This document shows, piece after piece, positions 57,163 to 64,000 of a stretch of 64,000 bases of DNA; positions within the stretch are counted from its first letter, which is position 1, and each line of letters begins with the position of its first letter. Source of the DNA: Streptomyces angustmyceticus (GTDB lineage: Bacteria; Actinomycetota; Actinomycetes; Streptomycetales; Streptomycetaceae). Location of the stretch: positions 4,030,001 to 4,094,000 of the forward strand of contig NZ_CP082945.1 of the NCBI RefSeq assembly GCF_019933235.1, in the 5' to 3' direction. The notes under the pieces are model-generated. The model made no database searches. It was not told the origin of the DNA and saw only the letters and a program-made list of their open reading frames with translations. The position numbers were made by a program, and so were the translations under genes.

Positions 57163-59268
57163 TCAGCCGCGCCCGCCGCTCCCCTTGCTCCCGTCGTCCG
57201 TCCCGTCCGTGCCACCCTCGCCGCTCTCACCGCGCTCGTCGCGGGCGAACAGCTGCGTCAGCGTGCTGATCGTGTAGACGTCGGTGGCCTCCTCGTCCAC
57301 CAGGTGCATCTCGGTGAGCCGGTCCAGACCGTCCTGGGTGCGCTCCGGGTCGTACCCGGCGAGTGCCGCCGCCAGCGACGCGTTGAGGTGCCCGTCCGCG
57401 CTGGTCGCCAGCGCGCTGAGCAGCTGGGCGTCGTCCGCCGACAGCCGCGCGACGGACATCCGCAGCGCCGCCGCGATGCCGGTGTCCTCCGCCGACAGCA
57501 GCGACAGCCGCCGCCGTTCGTCGCGCAGCGCCGACGCCAGCCGGGCCAGCCGCCAGCGCGGCCGGGCGGTCAGCTGGGCGGCCGCGGCCCGCAGCGCCAG
57601 CGGCAGACCGTCGCACAGGTCGACCAGTTCGCGCGCCGCGGCGGGATCCTCGGCGACGCGGTCCGGGCCGAGCATGGCGCCGAGCAGCGCCACGCCCTCC
57701 TCGTGCCCGAGCGTCTGGAGGCCGACCGGCCGGGCGCAGTCGGTGGCGACCAGACCGTCGAGCCGGCTGCGGCTGGTGACGACCGTGGCGCAGTGCGGGC
57801 CGCCGGGCAGCAGCGGCCGCACCTGTGCCGAGCTGCGCGCGTTGTCGAGGACGACCAGCAGCCGGCGCTCCGCCACCAGCGACCTGAACAGGGCCGAGGC
57901 GGCCTGCGCCGAGCCGGGCACCCGCTCCGGCGGGGTGCCGAGCGCCAGCAGGAAGTCCCGCAGGATCTCGGCCGCCGGCGCCTCGTCGCCCTCGCCGAAG
58001 CCGCGCAGATCGGCGAAGAGCTGCCCGTCGGGGAAGGCCCCGGCCTGCAGATGCGCCCACTGCACGGCGCAGGCGGTCTTGCCGACACCGGCCGGACCGG
58101 TCACCACCGCGAGCGGGCTCTCGCCCGTCGTACGGTCCGTCATGACCGAGGTGAGGGCCGAGAGCTGGTCCTCCCGGCCCAGGAAGCGGGCGGGCGGCCG
58201 GGGCAGCAGCCGCGGTCCCGCACCGGCCCGGCCGGAGCCGTCCCGTGCGCCGTCCGCCGGGCCGGAACCCGTCCGGCCCGCACCCGGCGCACCAGGGCCC
58301 CCGGGCACCTCCTCAGGGCCGGCATCCCCCTGGACGGGCACCCGCGTCTCCCCGTCAACGGGGGGAGCCCCGGCGCCCGTTGCGGAAGGTGCCGCGCCGG
58401 AGGAACCGGGGCAGCCGCTTCCGGAAGCCGCCCCGGAGCGGGCCCCTGCCGACGGCGCACCACCGGGAGCGGAGCCCGCCGCTCGCGCACCGCCCGCGGG
58501 CTTCGCCGCGGCGGGCCGTGCGCCGGCCGCCTCCGCCCGCAGGATCTCCTCGTAGGCGCCGCGCAGCCGCTCGCCGGGATCGACGCCCAGCTCTTCGTTG
58601 AGCAGCCGCCGGGTGCGGTGGAACCACTCCAGCGCGTCGGACTGCCGCCCCGTGTGGAACAGCGCCCGCATCAGCCCGGCGATCAGCCCCTCGCGCAGGG
58701 GGTGGTTGACGGCGGCGGAGTAGAGGACGGCGGCGGCCTGTTCGTGCTCGCCGAGCGCGCCGTGGGCCCGCCCCAGCGCCTCCACGGCCGTCAGCCGGCG
58801 CTCCTCCAGCGCATGCGCGGCGGCCGCGAACGGCGGGCTGGTGACCGTGCCGGTCAGCGCCGGGCCGCGCCACAGCCCCAGCGCCTCGCGCAGCAGCGGT
58901 ACGGCATCGGCCGGCGCCGCCTCGGGGCGTGCCAGAGCCACCAGCTCACCGAAGCGGTGGGCGTCGATCAACTCCTCCGGCAGCCGCAGCAGATAGGCCG
59001 AGCCGTGGGTGGTCAGCTCGATGCCGTACGCCTCCGCGCCGCCCTCGGCGAGCGTGGCGCGCAGCCGCGAGACATGCCCCTGGACGACCGTACGGGCGTG
59101 TTCGGGCGGCTCGTCCTCCCACAGGGAGTCGATCAACTGCTCCAGTGGGACGGTGGTGTTGGGCTGCAGCAGGAGCAGCGCCAGCACACTGCGCCGTTTG
59201 GCGGGTCCGAGCGACAGCTCCGCGGAGCCGGTCGTCACGGAGATCGGCCCGAGCAGTGAGAATTCCAA
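57163..59268 (-). CDS. SARP-type regulator with NB-ARC ATPase domain (AfsR-like, short)
   Basis: A 701-residue transcriptional activator. The OmpR-like DNA-binding domain (about 1-95) has LGPAKRRSVLALLLLQPNTT and ARTVVQGHVSRLRATLAEGG. The BTAD domain (about 100-245) includes HRFGELVALARPEAA and LNEELGVDPGERLRGAYEEI. A 120-residue Gly/Ala/Pro linker leads to an NB-ARC domain with Walker A VVTGPAGVGKTACAVQW (about 386) and Walker B RRLLVVLDNARSSA. It ends after a winged-helix segment, without the TPR region of full-length AfsR. The start is a TTG at 59268, 1 bp after the aminopeptidase stop, with GAGGG 5 bp upstream; a rare start codon and coupled translation are implied. Confidence 0.9.
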   Translation of the reverse strand: MEFSLLGPISVTTGSAELSLGPAKRRSVLALLLLQPNTTVPLEQLIDSLWEDEPPEHARTVVQGHVSRLRATLAEGGAEAYGIELTTHGSAYLLRLPEELIDAHRFGELVALARPEAAPADAVPLLREALGLWRGPALTGTVTSPPFAAAAHALEERRLTAVEALGRAHGALGEHEQAAAVLYSAAVNHPLREGLIAGLMRALFHTGRQSDALEWFHRTRRLLNEELGVDPGERLRGAYEEILRAEAAGARPAAAKPAGGARAAGSAPGGAPSAGARSGAASGSGCPGSSGAAPSATGAGAPPVDGETRVPVQGDAGPEEVPGGPGAPGAGRTGSGPADGARDGSGRAGAGPRLLPRPPARFLGREDQLSALTSVMTDRTTGESPLAVVTGPAGVGKTACAVQWAHLQAGAFPDGQLFADLRGFGEGDEAPAAEILRDFLLALGTPPERVPGSAQAASALFRSLVAERRLLVVLDNARSSAQVRPLLPGGPHCATVVTSRSRLDGLVATDCARPVGLQTLGHEEGVALLGAMLGPDRVAEDPAAARELVDLCDGLPLALRAAAAQLTARPRWRLARLASALRDERRRLSLLSAEDTGIAAALRMSVARLSADDAQLLSALATSADGHLNASLAAALAGYDPERTQDGLDRLTEMHLVDEEATDVYTISTLTQLFARDERGESGEGGTDGTDDGSKGSGGRG

Positions 59269-59269
59269 C

Positions 59270-60565
59270 TCAGCCCTCCAGGAAGGCCGTCAGGGCATTT
59301 GCCAGCAGGTACGGGTCTTCGGCGCCGCACAGCTCGCGCGCCGAGTGCATGGAAAGGATCGCCACGCCGATGTCGACCGTGGCGATGCCGTGCCGGGCCG
59401 CGGTGATCGGCCCGATGGTGGTGCCGCACGGCATCGAGTTGTGGGACACGAAGCTCTGCCACGGCACCCCGGCCCGCTCGCAGGCCGCCGCGAAGACGGC
59501 CCGCCCGCTGCCGTCCGTCGCATAGCGCTGGTTGGCGTTGACCTTGAGGATCGGTCCGCCGTTGGGCATCGGGTGGTGCCCCGGGTCGTGCCGTTCGGTG
59601 TAGTTGGGGTGGACGGCGTGGCCGGTGTCGGAGGACAGGCAGACGGTGCCGGCGAAGGCCCGTGCCCGGTCCTCGTACGAGCCGCCGCGGGCGAAGACCG
59701 AGCGCTCCAGCACCGTGCCGAGCAGCGGCCCGTCGGCGCCGGTGTCGGACTGGCTGCCGTTCTCCTCGTGGTCGAAGGCGGCCAGCACCGGGATGCCGGT
59801 CAGGTCGCTCCCGGCGGCCGCCGCCGCGGTGAGCGCGGCCGTGCCGGCGTGCACCGACAGCAGGTTGTCCATCCGCGGTCCGGCGACCAGTTCGCGGTCG
59901 CGGCCCAGATAGGCGGGCGCCTCGATGCTGTGCACCATCAGGTCCCAGCCCTTGATGTCGTCGGCGGGGACACCGGCCTCCTCGGCGACGAAGGCGATCA
60001 GATCGCCCTCGTCCCCGTCGCCCAGACCCCAGATCGGCGTCATGTGGCGCTGCTTGTCCAGCTTCAGGCCGTCGGCGTTCACCGAACGGTCGAGGTGCAC
60101 GGCCAGTTGGGGCACTCTCAGCAGTGCCCGGTCGACGTGGACGAGCCGGTGGCTGCCGTCCGCGAGCGTCACCCGCCCGCTCAGACCCAGATCGCGGTCG
60201 AGCCAGGTGTTGAGCAGCGTGCCCCCGTAGATCTCCACGGCGACCTGCCGCCAGCCGCGGGAACCGGTGTCCGGAATCGGCTTGACCCGCAAATTGGGAG
60301 AGTCGGTGTGAGCACCGACAATTCGGTACGGAGTCGAGGCGCTCGTGCCCTCCGGCACGTACCAGGCGATGATCGCGCCGCCGCGCAGCACATACTTCCC
60401 GCCGGTCCCGCCGTCCCACTCGTCGACCTCGGCGACCTGCCGGAACCCGGCCTTCTCCAGCCGCTCCGCCGCATTCGCCACGGCGTGATAGGGCGACGGA
60501 CTGGCGGCGAGGAAGGACATCAGGTCGTCGGTGTGGCCGCGATCGAAGCGGGCGGAGTTGGTCAT
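59270..60565 (-). CDS. M18 family aminopeptidase
   Basis: A dinuclear zinc aminopeptidase of the M18 family (aspartyl aminopeptidase type), 431 residues. Metal-ligand motifs: RIVGAHTDSPNLRVKP (about 80-95), GPRMDNLLSVHAGTAALTA (about 230), AAFDHEENGSQSDTGADGP (about 260) and FVSHNSMPCGTTIGPIT near the C-terminus. The ATG at 60565 has TATGCT 6 bp upstream, so the transcript is probably leaderless. The SARP gene follows 1 bp after its stop, an unexpected pairing. Confidence 0.93.
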   Translation of the reverse strand: MTNSARFDRGHTDDLMSFLAASPSPYHAVANAAERLEKAGFRQVAEVDEWDGGTGGKYVLRGGAIIAWYVPEGTSASTPYRIVGAHTDSPNLRVKPIPDTGSRGWRQVAVEIYGGTLLNTWLDRDLGLSGRVTLADGSHRLVHVDRALLRVPQLAVHLDRSVNADGLKLDKQRHMTPIWGLGDGDEGDLIAFVAEEAGVPADDIKGWDLMVHSIEAPAYLGRDRELVAGPRMDNLLSVHAGTAALTAAAAAGSDLTGIPVLAAFDHEENGSQSDTGADGPLLGTVLERSVFARGGSYEDRARAFAGTVCLSSDTGHAVHPNYTERHDPGHHPMPNGGPILKVNANQRYATDGSGRAVFAAACERAGVPWQSFVSHNSMPCGTTIGPITAARHGIATVDIGVAILSMHSARELCGAEDPYLLANALTAFLEG

Positions 60566-60897
60566 GGATTCAGCATAAGGAGCCGGACGCCGCATTCCCC
60601 GTGCGCCTGCATGGTGACTCCGCTCCCTTCCGGCCAGGATGTCAGTATTCAGGACCGATGGCCCGCCGGAGCGGGCGAGGGAGGGATTCCCCTCCGACGC
60701 CCCGGTGGCGGCCGCCACCTCCGCACCACCGGCACCGTCCGCACCCTGTGTCCCGGCCATGGCGGCCGGTTGCCCTGCCTGCTCCGGGACATGACGGTGC
60801 CCGCCTCTCCGGGGGAAGAGAGGCGGGCACCGTCGGTGCGGACGGCTCGTCCGGGAACTCCCGGAGGCGCGCCGCGGGACGCCGCGGGCGCGCGCCC
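60566..60897. other. intergenic region with terminator hairpin
   Basis: 332 bp between the aminopeptidase start and the 3' end of the acyl-CoA dehydrogenase, both minus strand. It holds the aminopeptidase promoter (near 60572-60577) and the hairpin at 60793-60834. No gene is seen. Confidence 0.55.
60793..60834 (-). terminator. long hairpin after the acyl-CoA dehydrogenase gene
   Basis: A 17-bp perfect stem (60793-60809 with 60818-60834) and an 8-nt loop, 64 bp after the minus-strand stop. No T-run follows. Confidence 0.75.
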
Positions 60898-62724
60898 CTA
60901 GAACGCGGCCTCGTCGAGCTCCATCAGCGACTGGTCGACGGACTCGGCCAGACCGCGCTGGACGCCCACGCCCGGCAGGACGTTGTGCGCGAAGAACTTC
61001 GCCGCGGCGATCTTGCCGGTGTAGAAGGGCTTGTCCTTCGCCGAGGCGCCGGCCAGCTTCTCCGCGGCCACGGCCGCGCCCTTGAGCAGGAGGTAGCCGA
61101 TGACGACGTCACCGGAGGCCATCAGCACGCGGGTGGTGTTCAGGCCGACCTTGTAGATGGACTTGACGTCCTTCTCGGTCGCCGCGAGGTCGGTCAGCAT
61201 GGCGCCGACGATCGCCTCCAGGTCGGCGGCCGCCTTGGCCAGCTCGCCGCGGGCCTGCTCCAGCTCCTCGCCGCCGGTGTTGTCCGCGAGGAACTTCTTG
61301 ATCTCGTCGGAGAGGGCGGTGAGCGCCTGGCCCTGGTCGCGGACGATCTTCCGGAAGAAGAAGTCCTGGCCCTGGATCGCGGTGGTGCCCTCGTAGAGGG
61401 TGTCGATCTTGGCGTCCCGGATGTACTGCTCGATCGGGTACTCCTGCAGGTACCCGGAGCCGCCGAAGGTCTGCAGCGACTGCGCCAGCTGCTCGTAGGA
61501 CTTCTCCGAGCCGTAGCCCTTGACGATGGGCAGCAGCAGGTCGTTGAGGCGGATCGCGGCGCTCGCGTCCTCGCCCGCGGCCTCCTTGACGATGATCTCG
61601 TCCTGGACCGTGGCGGTGTAGAGCACCAGGGCGCGCATGCCCTCGGCGTACGCCTTCTGCGTCATCAGCGAGCGGCGCACGTCGGGGTGGTGGGTGATGG
61701 TGACGCGGGGGGCGGTCTTGTCGGTGAAGGCCGCGAGGTCCGGACCCTGCACCCGCTCCTTGGCGTACTCCAGCGCGTTGAGGTAGCCGGTGGAGAGGGT
61801 GGCGATGGCCTTCGTGCCGACCATCATCCGGGCGAACTCGATGATCTTGAACATCTGGCGGATGCCGTCGTGCTTCTCGCCGAGCAGCCAGCCCTTGGCC
61901 GGGTGGTTGGCGCCGAAGGTCATCTCGCAGGTGTTGGAGGCCTTCAGGCCCATCTTGTGCTCGACGTTGGTGGCGTAGGCGCCGTTGCGCTCGCCCAGCT
62001 CGCCGGTCTCCCAGTCGAAGTCGTACTTCGGCACGATGAAGAGCGACAGGCCCTTGGTGCCCGGACCGGCACCCTCGGGGCGGGCGAGGACGAAGTGCAC
62101 GATGTTCTCGGACATGTCGTGCTCACCGGAGGTGATGAAGCGCTTGACGCCCTCGATGTGCCAGGTGCCGTCCGCCTGCTGCACGGCCTTGGTGCGGCCG
62201 GCGCCGACGTCCGAACCGGCGTCCGGCTCGGTGAGCACCATGGTGGAGCCCCACTGCTTGTCCACCATCAGCTGGGCTATGCGGTGCTGCTCCTCGGTGC
62301 CCTCCTCGAAGAGCACACCGGCGAAGGCGGGGCCGGACGCGTACATCCACACGGCCGGGTTGGCGCCCAGGATGGTCTCGGCGAAGCCCCACAGGAGGGA
62401 GCGCGGCGCGGTGGTGCCGCCGAGCTCCTCCGGGATGCCCAGCCGCCACCACTCGGCGTCCATGAAGGCCTGGTAGCTCTTCTTGAAGGTGTCCGGTACC
62501 GGCGCGGTGTTGGTGTCCGGGTCGAAGACCGGCGGGTTGCGGTCGGCGTCGGCGAACGACTCCGCCAGCTCGTTCTCCGACAGCCGGGCGATCTCGGACA
62601 GCACGCTCTTGGCGGTGTCGACATCCATCTCCGCGAACGGTCCGGTGCCGTACACGCTGTCACGGCCGAGCACCTCGAAGAGGTTGAACTCGATGTCGCG
62701 GAGATTCGACTTGTAGTGCCCCAT
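60898..62724 (-). CDS. long-form acyl-CoA dehydrogenase (FadE-type)
   Basis: A 608-residue acyl-CoA dehydrogenase from the ATG at 62724 (MGHYKSNLRDIEFNLFEVLG; ACGGAG 8 bp upstream). The N-terminal extension of about 30 residues and the C-terminal helical extension of about 120 residues mark the long family used for long-chain or DMSP-like substrates. Core motifs: MVLTEPDAGSDVGAGRTKAV, FITSGEHDMSENIVHFVLAR, QTFGGSGYLQEYPIEQYIRD and the putative base in TLYEGTTAIQGQDFFFRKIV. Two TACC/GGTA-type repeats in the upstream region suggest control by a fatty-acyl-CoA-responsive regulator encoded elsewhere. Confidence 0.93.
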   Translation of the reverse strand: MGHYKSNLRDIEFNLFEVLGRDSVYGTGPFAEMDVDTAKSVLSEIARLSENELAESFADADRNPPVFDPDTNTAPVPDTFKKSYQAFMDAEWWRLGIPEELGGTTAPRSLLWGFAETILGANPAVWMYASGPAFAGVLFEEGTEEQHRIAQLMVDKQWGSTMVLTEPDAGSDVGAGRTKAVQQADGTWHIEGVKRFITSGEHDMSENIVHFVLARPEGAGPGTKGLSLFIVPKYDFDWETGELGERNGAYATNVEHKMGLKASNTCEMTFGANHPAKGWLLGEKHDGIRQMFKIIEFARMMVGTKAIATLSTGYLNALEYAKERVQGPDLAAFTDKTAPRVTITHHPDVRRSLMTQKAYAEGMRALVLYTATVQDEIIVKEAAGEDASAAIRLNDLLLPIVKGYGSEKSYEQLAQSLQTFGGSGYLQEYPIEQYIRDAKIDTLYEGTTAIQGQDFFFRKIVRDQGQALTALSDEIKKFLADNTGGEELEQARGELAKAAADLEAIVGAMLTDLAATEKDVKSIYKVGLNTTRVLMASGDVVIGYLLLKGAAVAAEKLAGASAKDKPFYTGKIAAAKFFAHNVLPGVGVQRGLAESVDQSLMELDEAAF

Positions 62725-62770
62725 GGATACGGCTCCGTAAGGGTTCGGGAGGGAGGACCTCAAACGCAAA

Positions 62771-62814
62771 TACCAGCAAGTAGCAAGTGCCTACGATGAT
62801 GCTACCCACCGGTA
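62771..62814. promoter_or_regulatory. two TACC-N4-RGTA repeats upstream of the acyl-CoA dehydrogenase
   Basis: Copy 1 at 62771-62782 is TACC-AGCA-AGTA; copy 2 at 62803-62814 is TACC-CACC-GGTA, a perfect dyad. They are 32 bp apart (start to start) in the divergent gap. TACC/GGTA dyads recur in front of beta-oxidation genes of streptomycetes, read by TetR-type proteins. Confidence 0.55.
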
Positions 62815-62888
62815 ATAAGAATCAACCCCTACCGCCCATCTGTGACGAGCGTCCCCCGGCGAATCGCCGACTCAGTACGCTGTGGCGC

Positions 62889-63362
62889 ATGTACGGCTAC
62901 GACCAGAACGCGGGTGCCGGGCAGCAGCAGTACGGAGCGCCGCCCCCGCCGCAGCAAGCGGCCCCCGGGGGCTATGGCGAGGCGCCGCTGTATCCCGAGC
63001 CGTCCCCGCCCTCGCTCGCCGACGCGGTGCGCGCCTTCACCACCGGCTCGATGTCGGCCGAGGACTTCCAGGGCATCTTCTCCACGTCCAAGATCTACTG
63101 CCCGCGCGGCGACAACCCCGGCTTCCTGGCGCTGCACAACACCCAGCAGCCGGTGATCCCGATGTTCACCTCCCTCAAGGAGCTGCGGCGGTACGCGGGC
63201 AAGGAGTCCAAGTACTTCGTGATCACCGGAGCCGAGGTGCTCGATCTGCTGCCGACCGGCTACGGCTTCGTCCTCGACATGGAGGGGGACCACCGGATGG
63301 TCTTCGACGCGAAGGCCGTGGAGCAGATGGTCGACTTCGCGATGCGGCGCATGTACGGCTGA
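62889..63362 (+). CDS. SseB-like protein
   Basis: A 157-residue protein from the ATG at 62889. A Gln/Pro/Gly/Tyr-rich N-terminus (about 1-40) precedes a SseB-type domain: SLADAVRAFTTGSMSAEDFQ, GFLALHNTQQPVIPMFTSLK and TGYGFVLDMEGDHRMVFDAK. SseB proteins are often linked to type III or type VII secretion or sulfur metabolism, but the role of this subfamily is unclear. TACGCT lies 7 bp before the ATG with no RBS, so a leaderless transcript is likely. It is divergent from the acyl-CoA dehydrogenase. Confidence 0.82.
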   Translation: MYGYDQNAGAGQQQYGAPPPPQQAAPGGYGEAPLYPEPSPPSLADAVRAFTTGSMSAEDFQGIFSTSKIYCPRGDNPGFLALHNTQQPVIPMFTSLKELRRYAGKESKYFVITGAEVLDLLPTGYGFVLDMEGDHRMVFDAKAVEQMVDFAMRRMYG

Positions 63363-63535
63363 CGCCGCTTGCTGCGCGGCGGGCCGAGGGCCGTCGCGGT
63401 GACCGATCGAGGGCCGGTCCCGGGAGGGGGCCGGCCCGATGTGTGTCCTGGGCCGGCGATCCGGTCCGGCGCACCCTCTTCGACCTGCGCAAACGCGTTC
63501 GGGAATGCCGCACGCCTTGCGTGTTGTTCACCATT

Positions 63536-63546
63536 CAACTAAGTTG
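63536..63546. promoter_or_regulatory. palindrome in the pirin promoter region
   Basis: CAACT-A-AGTTG, a perfect 11-bp palindrome 21 bp upstream of the pirin start. Its half-site AGTTG also occurs in the MarR sites at 7372-7412. A regulator cannot be named. Confidence 0.5.
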
Positions 63547-63567
63547 GGGAACGACCGAGGAGGCGTC

Positions 63568-64000
63568 ATGCCCGCTGTGACCGTTGAGAACCCGCTGACC
63601 CTGCCGCGTGTGGCGGCGCCCGTCGCGGCGCACGCACGTCCCGTGCTGGCCGTTGCCACCGCTCCGAGCGGTTTCGAGGGCGAGGGCTTTCCGGTGCGCC
63701 GGGCGTTCGCCGGCATCGACTACCAGCACCTCGACCCGTTCATCATGATGGACCAGATGGGCGAGGTGGAGTACGCGCCGGGAGAGCCCAAGGGCACGCC
63801 CTGGCACCCGCACCGTGGCTTCGAGACGGTGACCTACCTGATCGACGGCACCTTCGTGCACCGTGACTCGCACGGGGGCGGCGGTGTCATCAACGACGGC
63901 GACACCCAGTGGATGACGGCCGGCTCGGGGCTGCTGCACATCGAGGCCCCGCCGGAGTCGCTCGTGCTGTCCGGCGGTCTCTTCCACGGCCTCCAGCTGT
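63568..64000 (+). CDS. pirin family protein, partial
   Basis: A cupin-fold iron protein; some pirins have quercetinase activity or act as redox-linked regulators. The ATG at 63568 has GAGGAGG 5 bp upstream. The first 144 codons are in the window. Metal-site motifs are GTPWHPHRGFETVTYLIDGT (His ligands in HPHRGFE) and WMTAGSGLLHIEAPPES with its His. A leader of about 30 residues precedes the conserved FIMMDQMGEVEYAPGEPKGT. The C-terminal half lies beyond the right edge. Confidence 0.9.
   Translation, partial: MPAVTVENPLTLPRVAAPVAAHARPVLAVATAPSGFEGEGFPVRRAFAGIDYQHLDPFIMMDQMGEVEYAPGEPKGTPWHPHRGFETVTYLIDGTFVHRDSHGGGGVINDGDTQWMTAGSGLLHIEAPPESLVLSGGLFHGLQL

Noticed and set aside
59270..60760. Upstream extension of the aminopeptidase to 60760
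   Set aside because: The conserved family start (MTNSARFDRGHTDDL) and a -10-like box point to the ATG at 60565; the added 65 residues are low-complexity.
1..64000. Mobile elements, integrase attachment sites, biosynthetic gene clusters
   Set aside because: I saw no transposase or integrase motif, no target-site repeats next to the tRNA gene, and no PKS, NRPS or terpene enzymes. The SARP alone does not indicate a cluster.

Overview
The window is chromosomal DNA of a high-GC actinomycete, almost certainly a Streptomyces. The gene families point there: PstP with FhaA/FhaB, two branched-chain keto-acid dehydrogenase (bkd) clusters, a bacterial proteasome activator, a SARP/NB-ARC regulator, a mycothiol-dependent isomerase-like protein, a HTTM protein and DUF4232 lipoproteins. 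So do the codon bias toward G/C third positions and several parS-type palindromes, which in Streptomyces cluster around the replication origin. From memory, the gene order resembles the core region left of oriC in S. coelicolor; I could not check this. No IS element, prophage, CRISPR array or rRNA was found, so this is core chromosome rather than an island.

Layout. 1-4.4 kb: left end of the cell-wall/Ser-Thr signalling operon (fhaA-fhaB-pstP-SEDS protein, minus strand), then tRNA-Leu(CAG) with a perfect terminator. 5.5-12.7 kb: two small regulator/effector pairs (HxlR with an azoreductase, MarR with a membrane permease), a DUF2252 protein, and a J-domain/rhodanese pair bracketed by two arrays of the same 7-bp repeat. 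12.8-25 kb: aromatic and fatty-acid catabolism, with an acyl-CoA dehydrogenase, paaABCDE, paaN, paaH and a TetR regulator, interrupted by a tightly overlapping DUF5819-HTTM-TrmH operon. 25-29.7 kb: Lrp/AsnC regulator (bkdR type) divergent from bkd cluster 1. 30-42 kb: mobA and moeA, a K+ channel, a quinone oxidoreductase, a His-rich secreted protein, a pair of parS sites, the proteasome activator and two Ser/Thr kinases head to head. 42-47.5 kb: a phosphotransferase-family protein, a PNPOx-like protein, a NarL-type response regulator and bkd cluster 2. 47.6-64 kb: a VOC protein, a GNAT-Nudix fusion, GntR plus MFS, a MPI-fold protein, a LURP-one protein divergent from a thioredoxin-NHL protein, two DUF4232 lipoproteins, a SARP coupled to an M18 aminopeptidase, a large acyl-CoA dehydrogenase, an SseB-like protein and the start of a pirin.

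How it fits together. The strongest regulatory signal is one dyad, ACCGA-N4-TCGGT, found upstream of paaA, between paaN and paaH, and between the Lrp gene and bkd cluster 1. The TetR gene downstream of paaH is the obvious candidate reader, which would tie phenylacetate catabolism to branched-chain keto-acid oxidation. Five parS-type sites are spread over 15 kb. Nine genes show a TANNNT-like box 6-7 bp before the start codon, which suggests leaderless transcripts. The GNAT-Nudix gene carries the only in-frame TTA codon I found, a hallmark of bldA (developmental) control.
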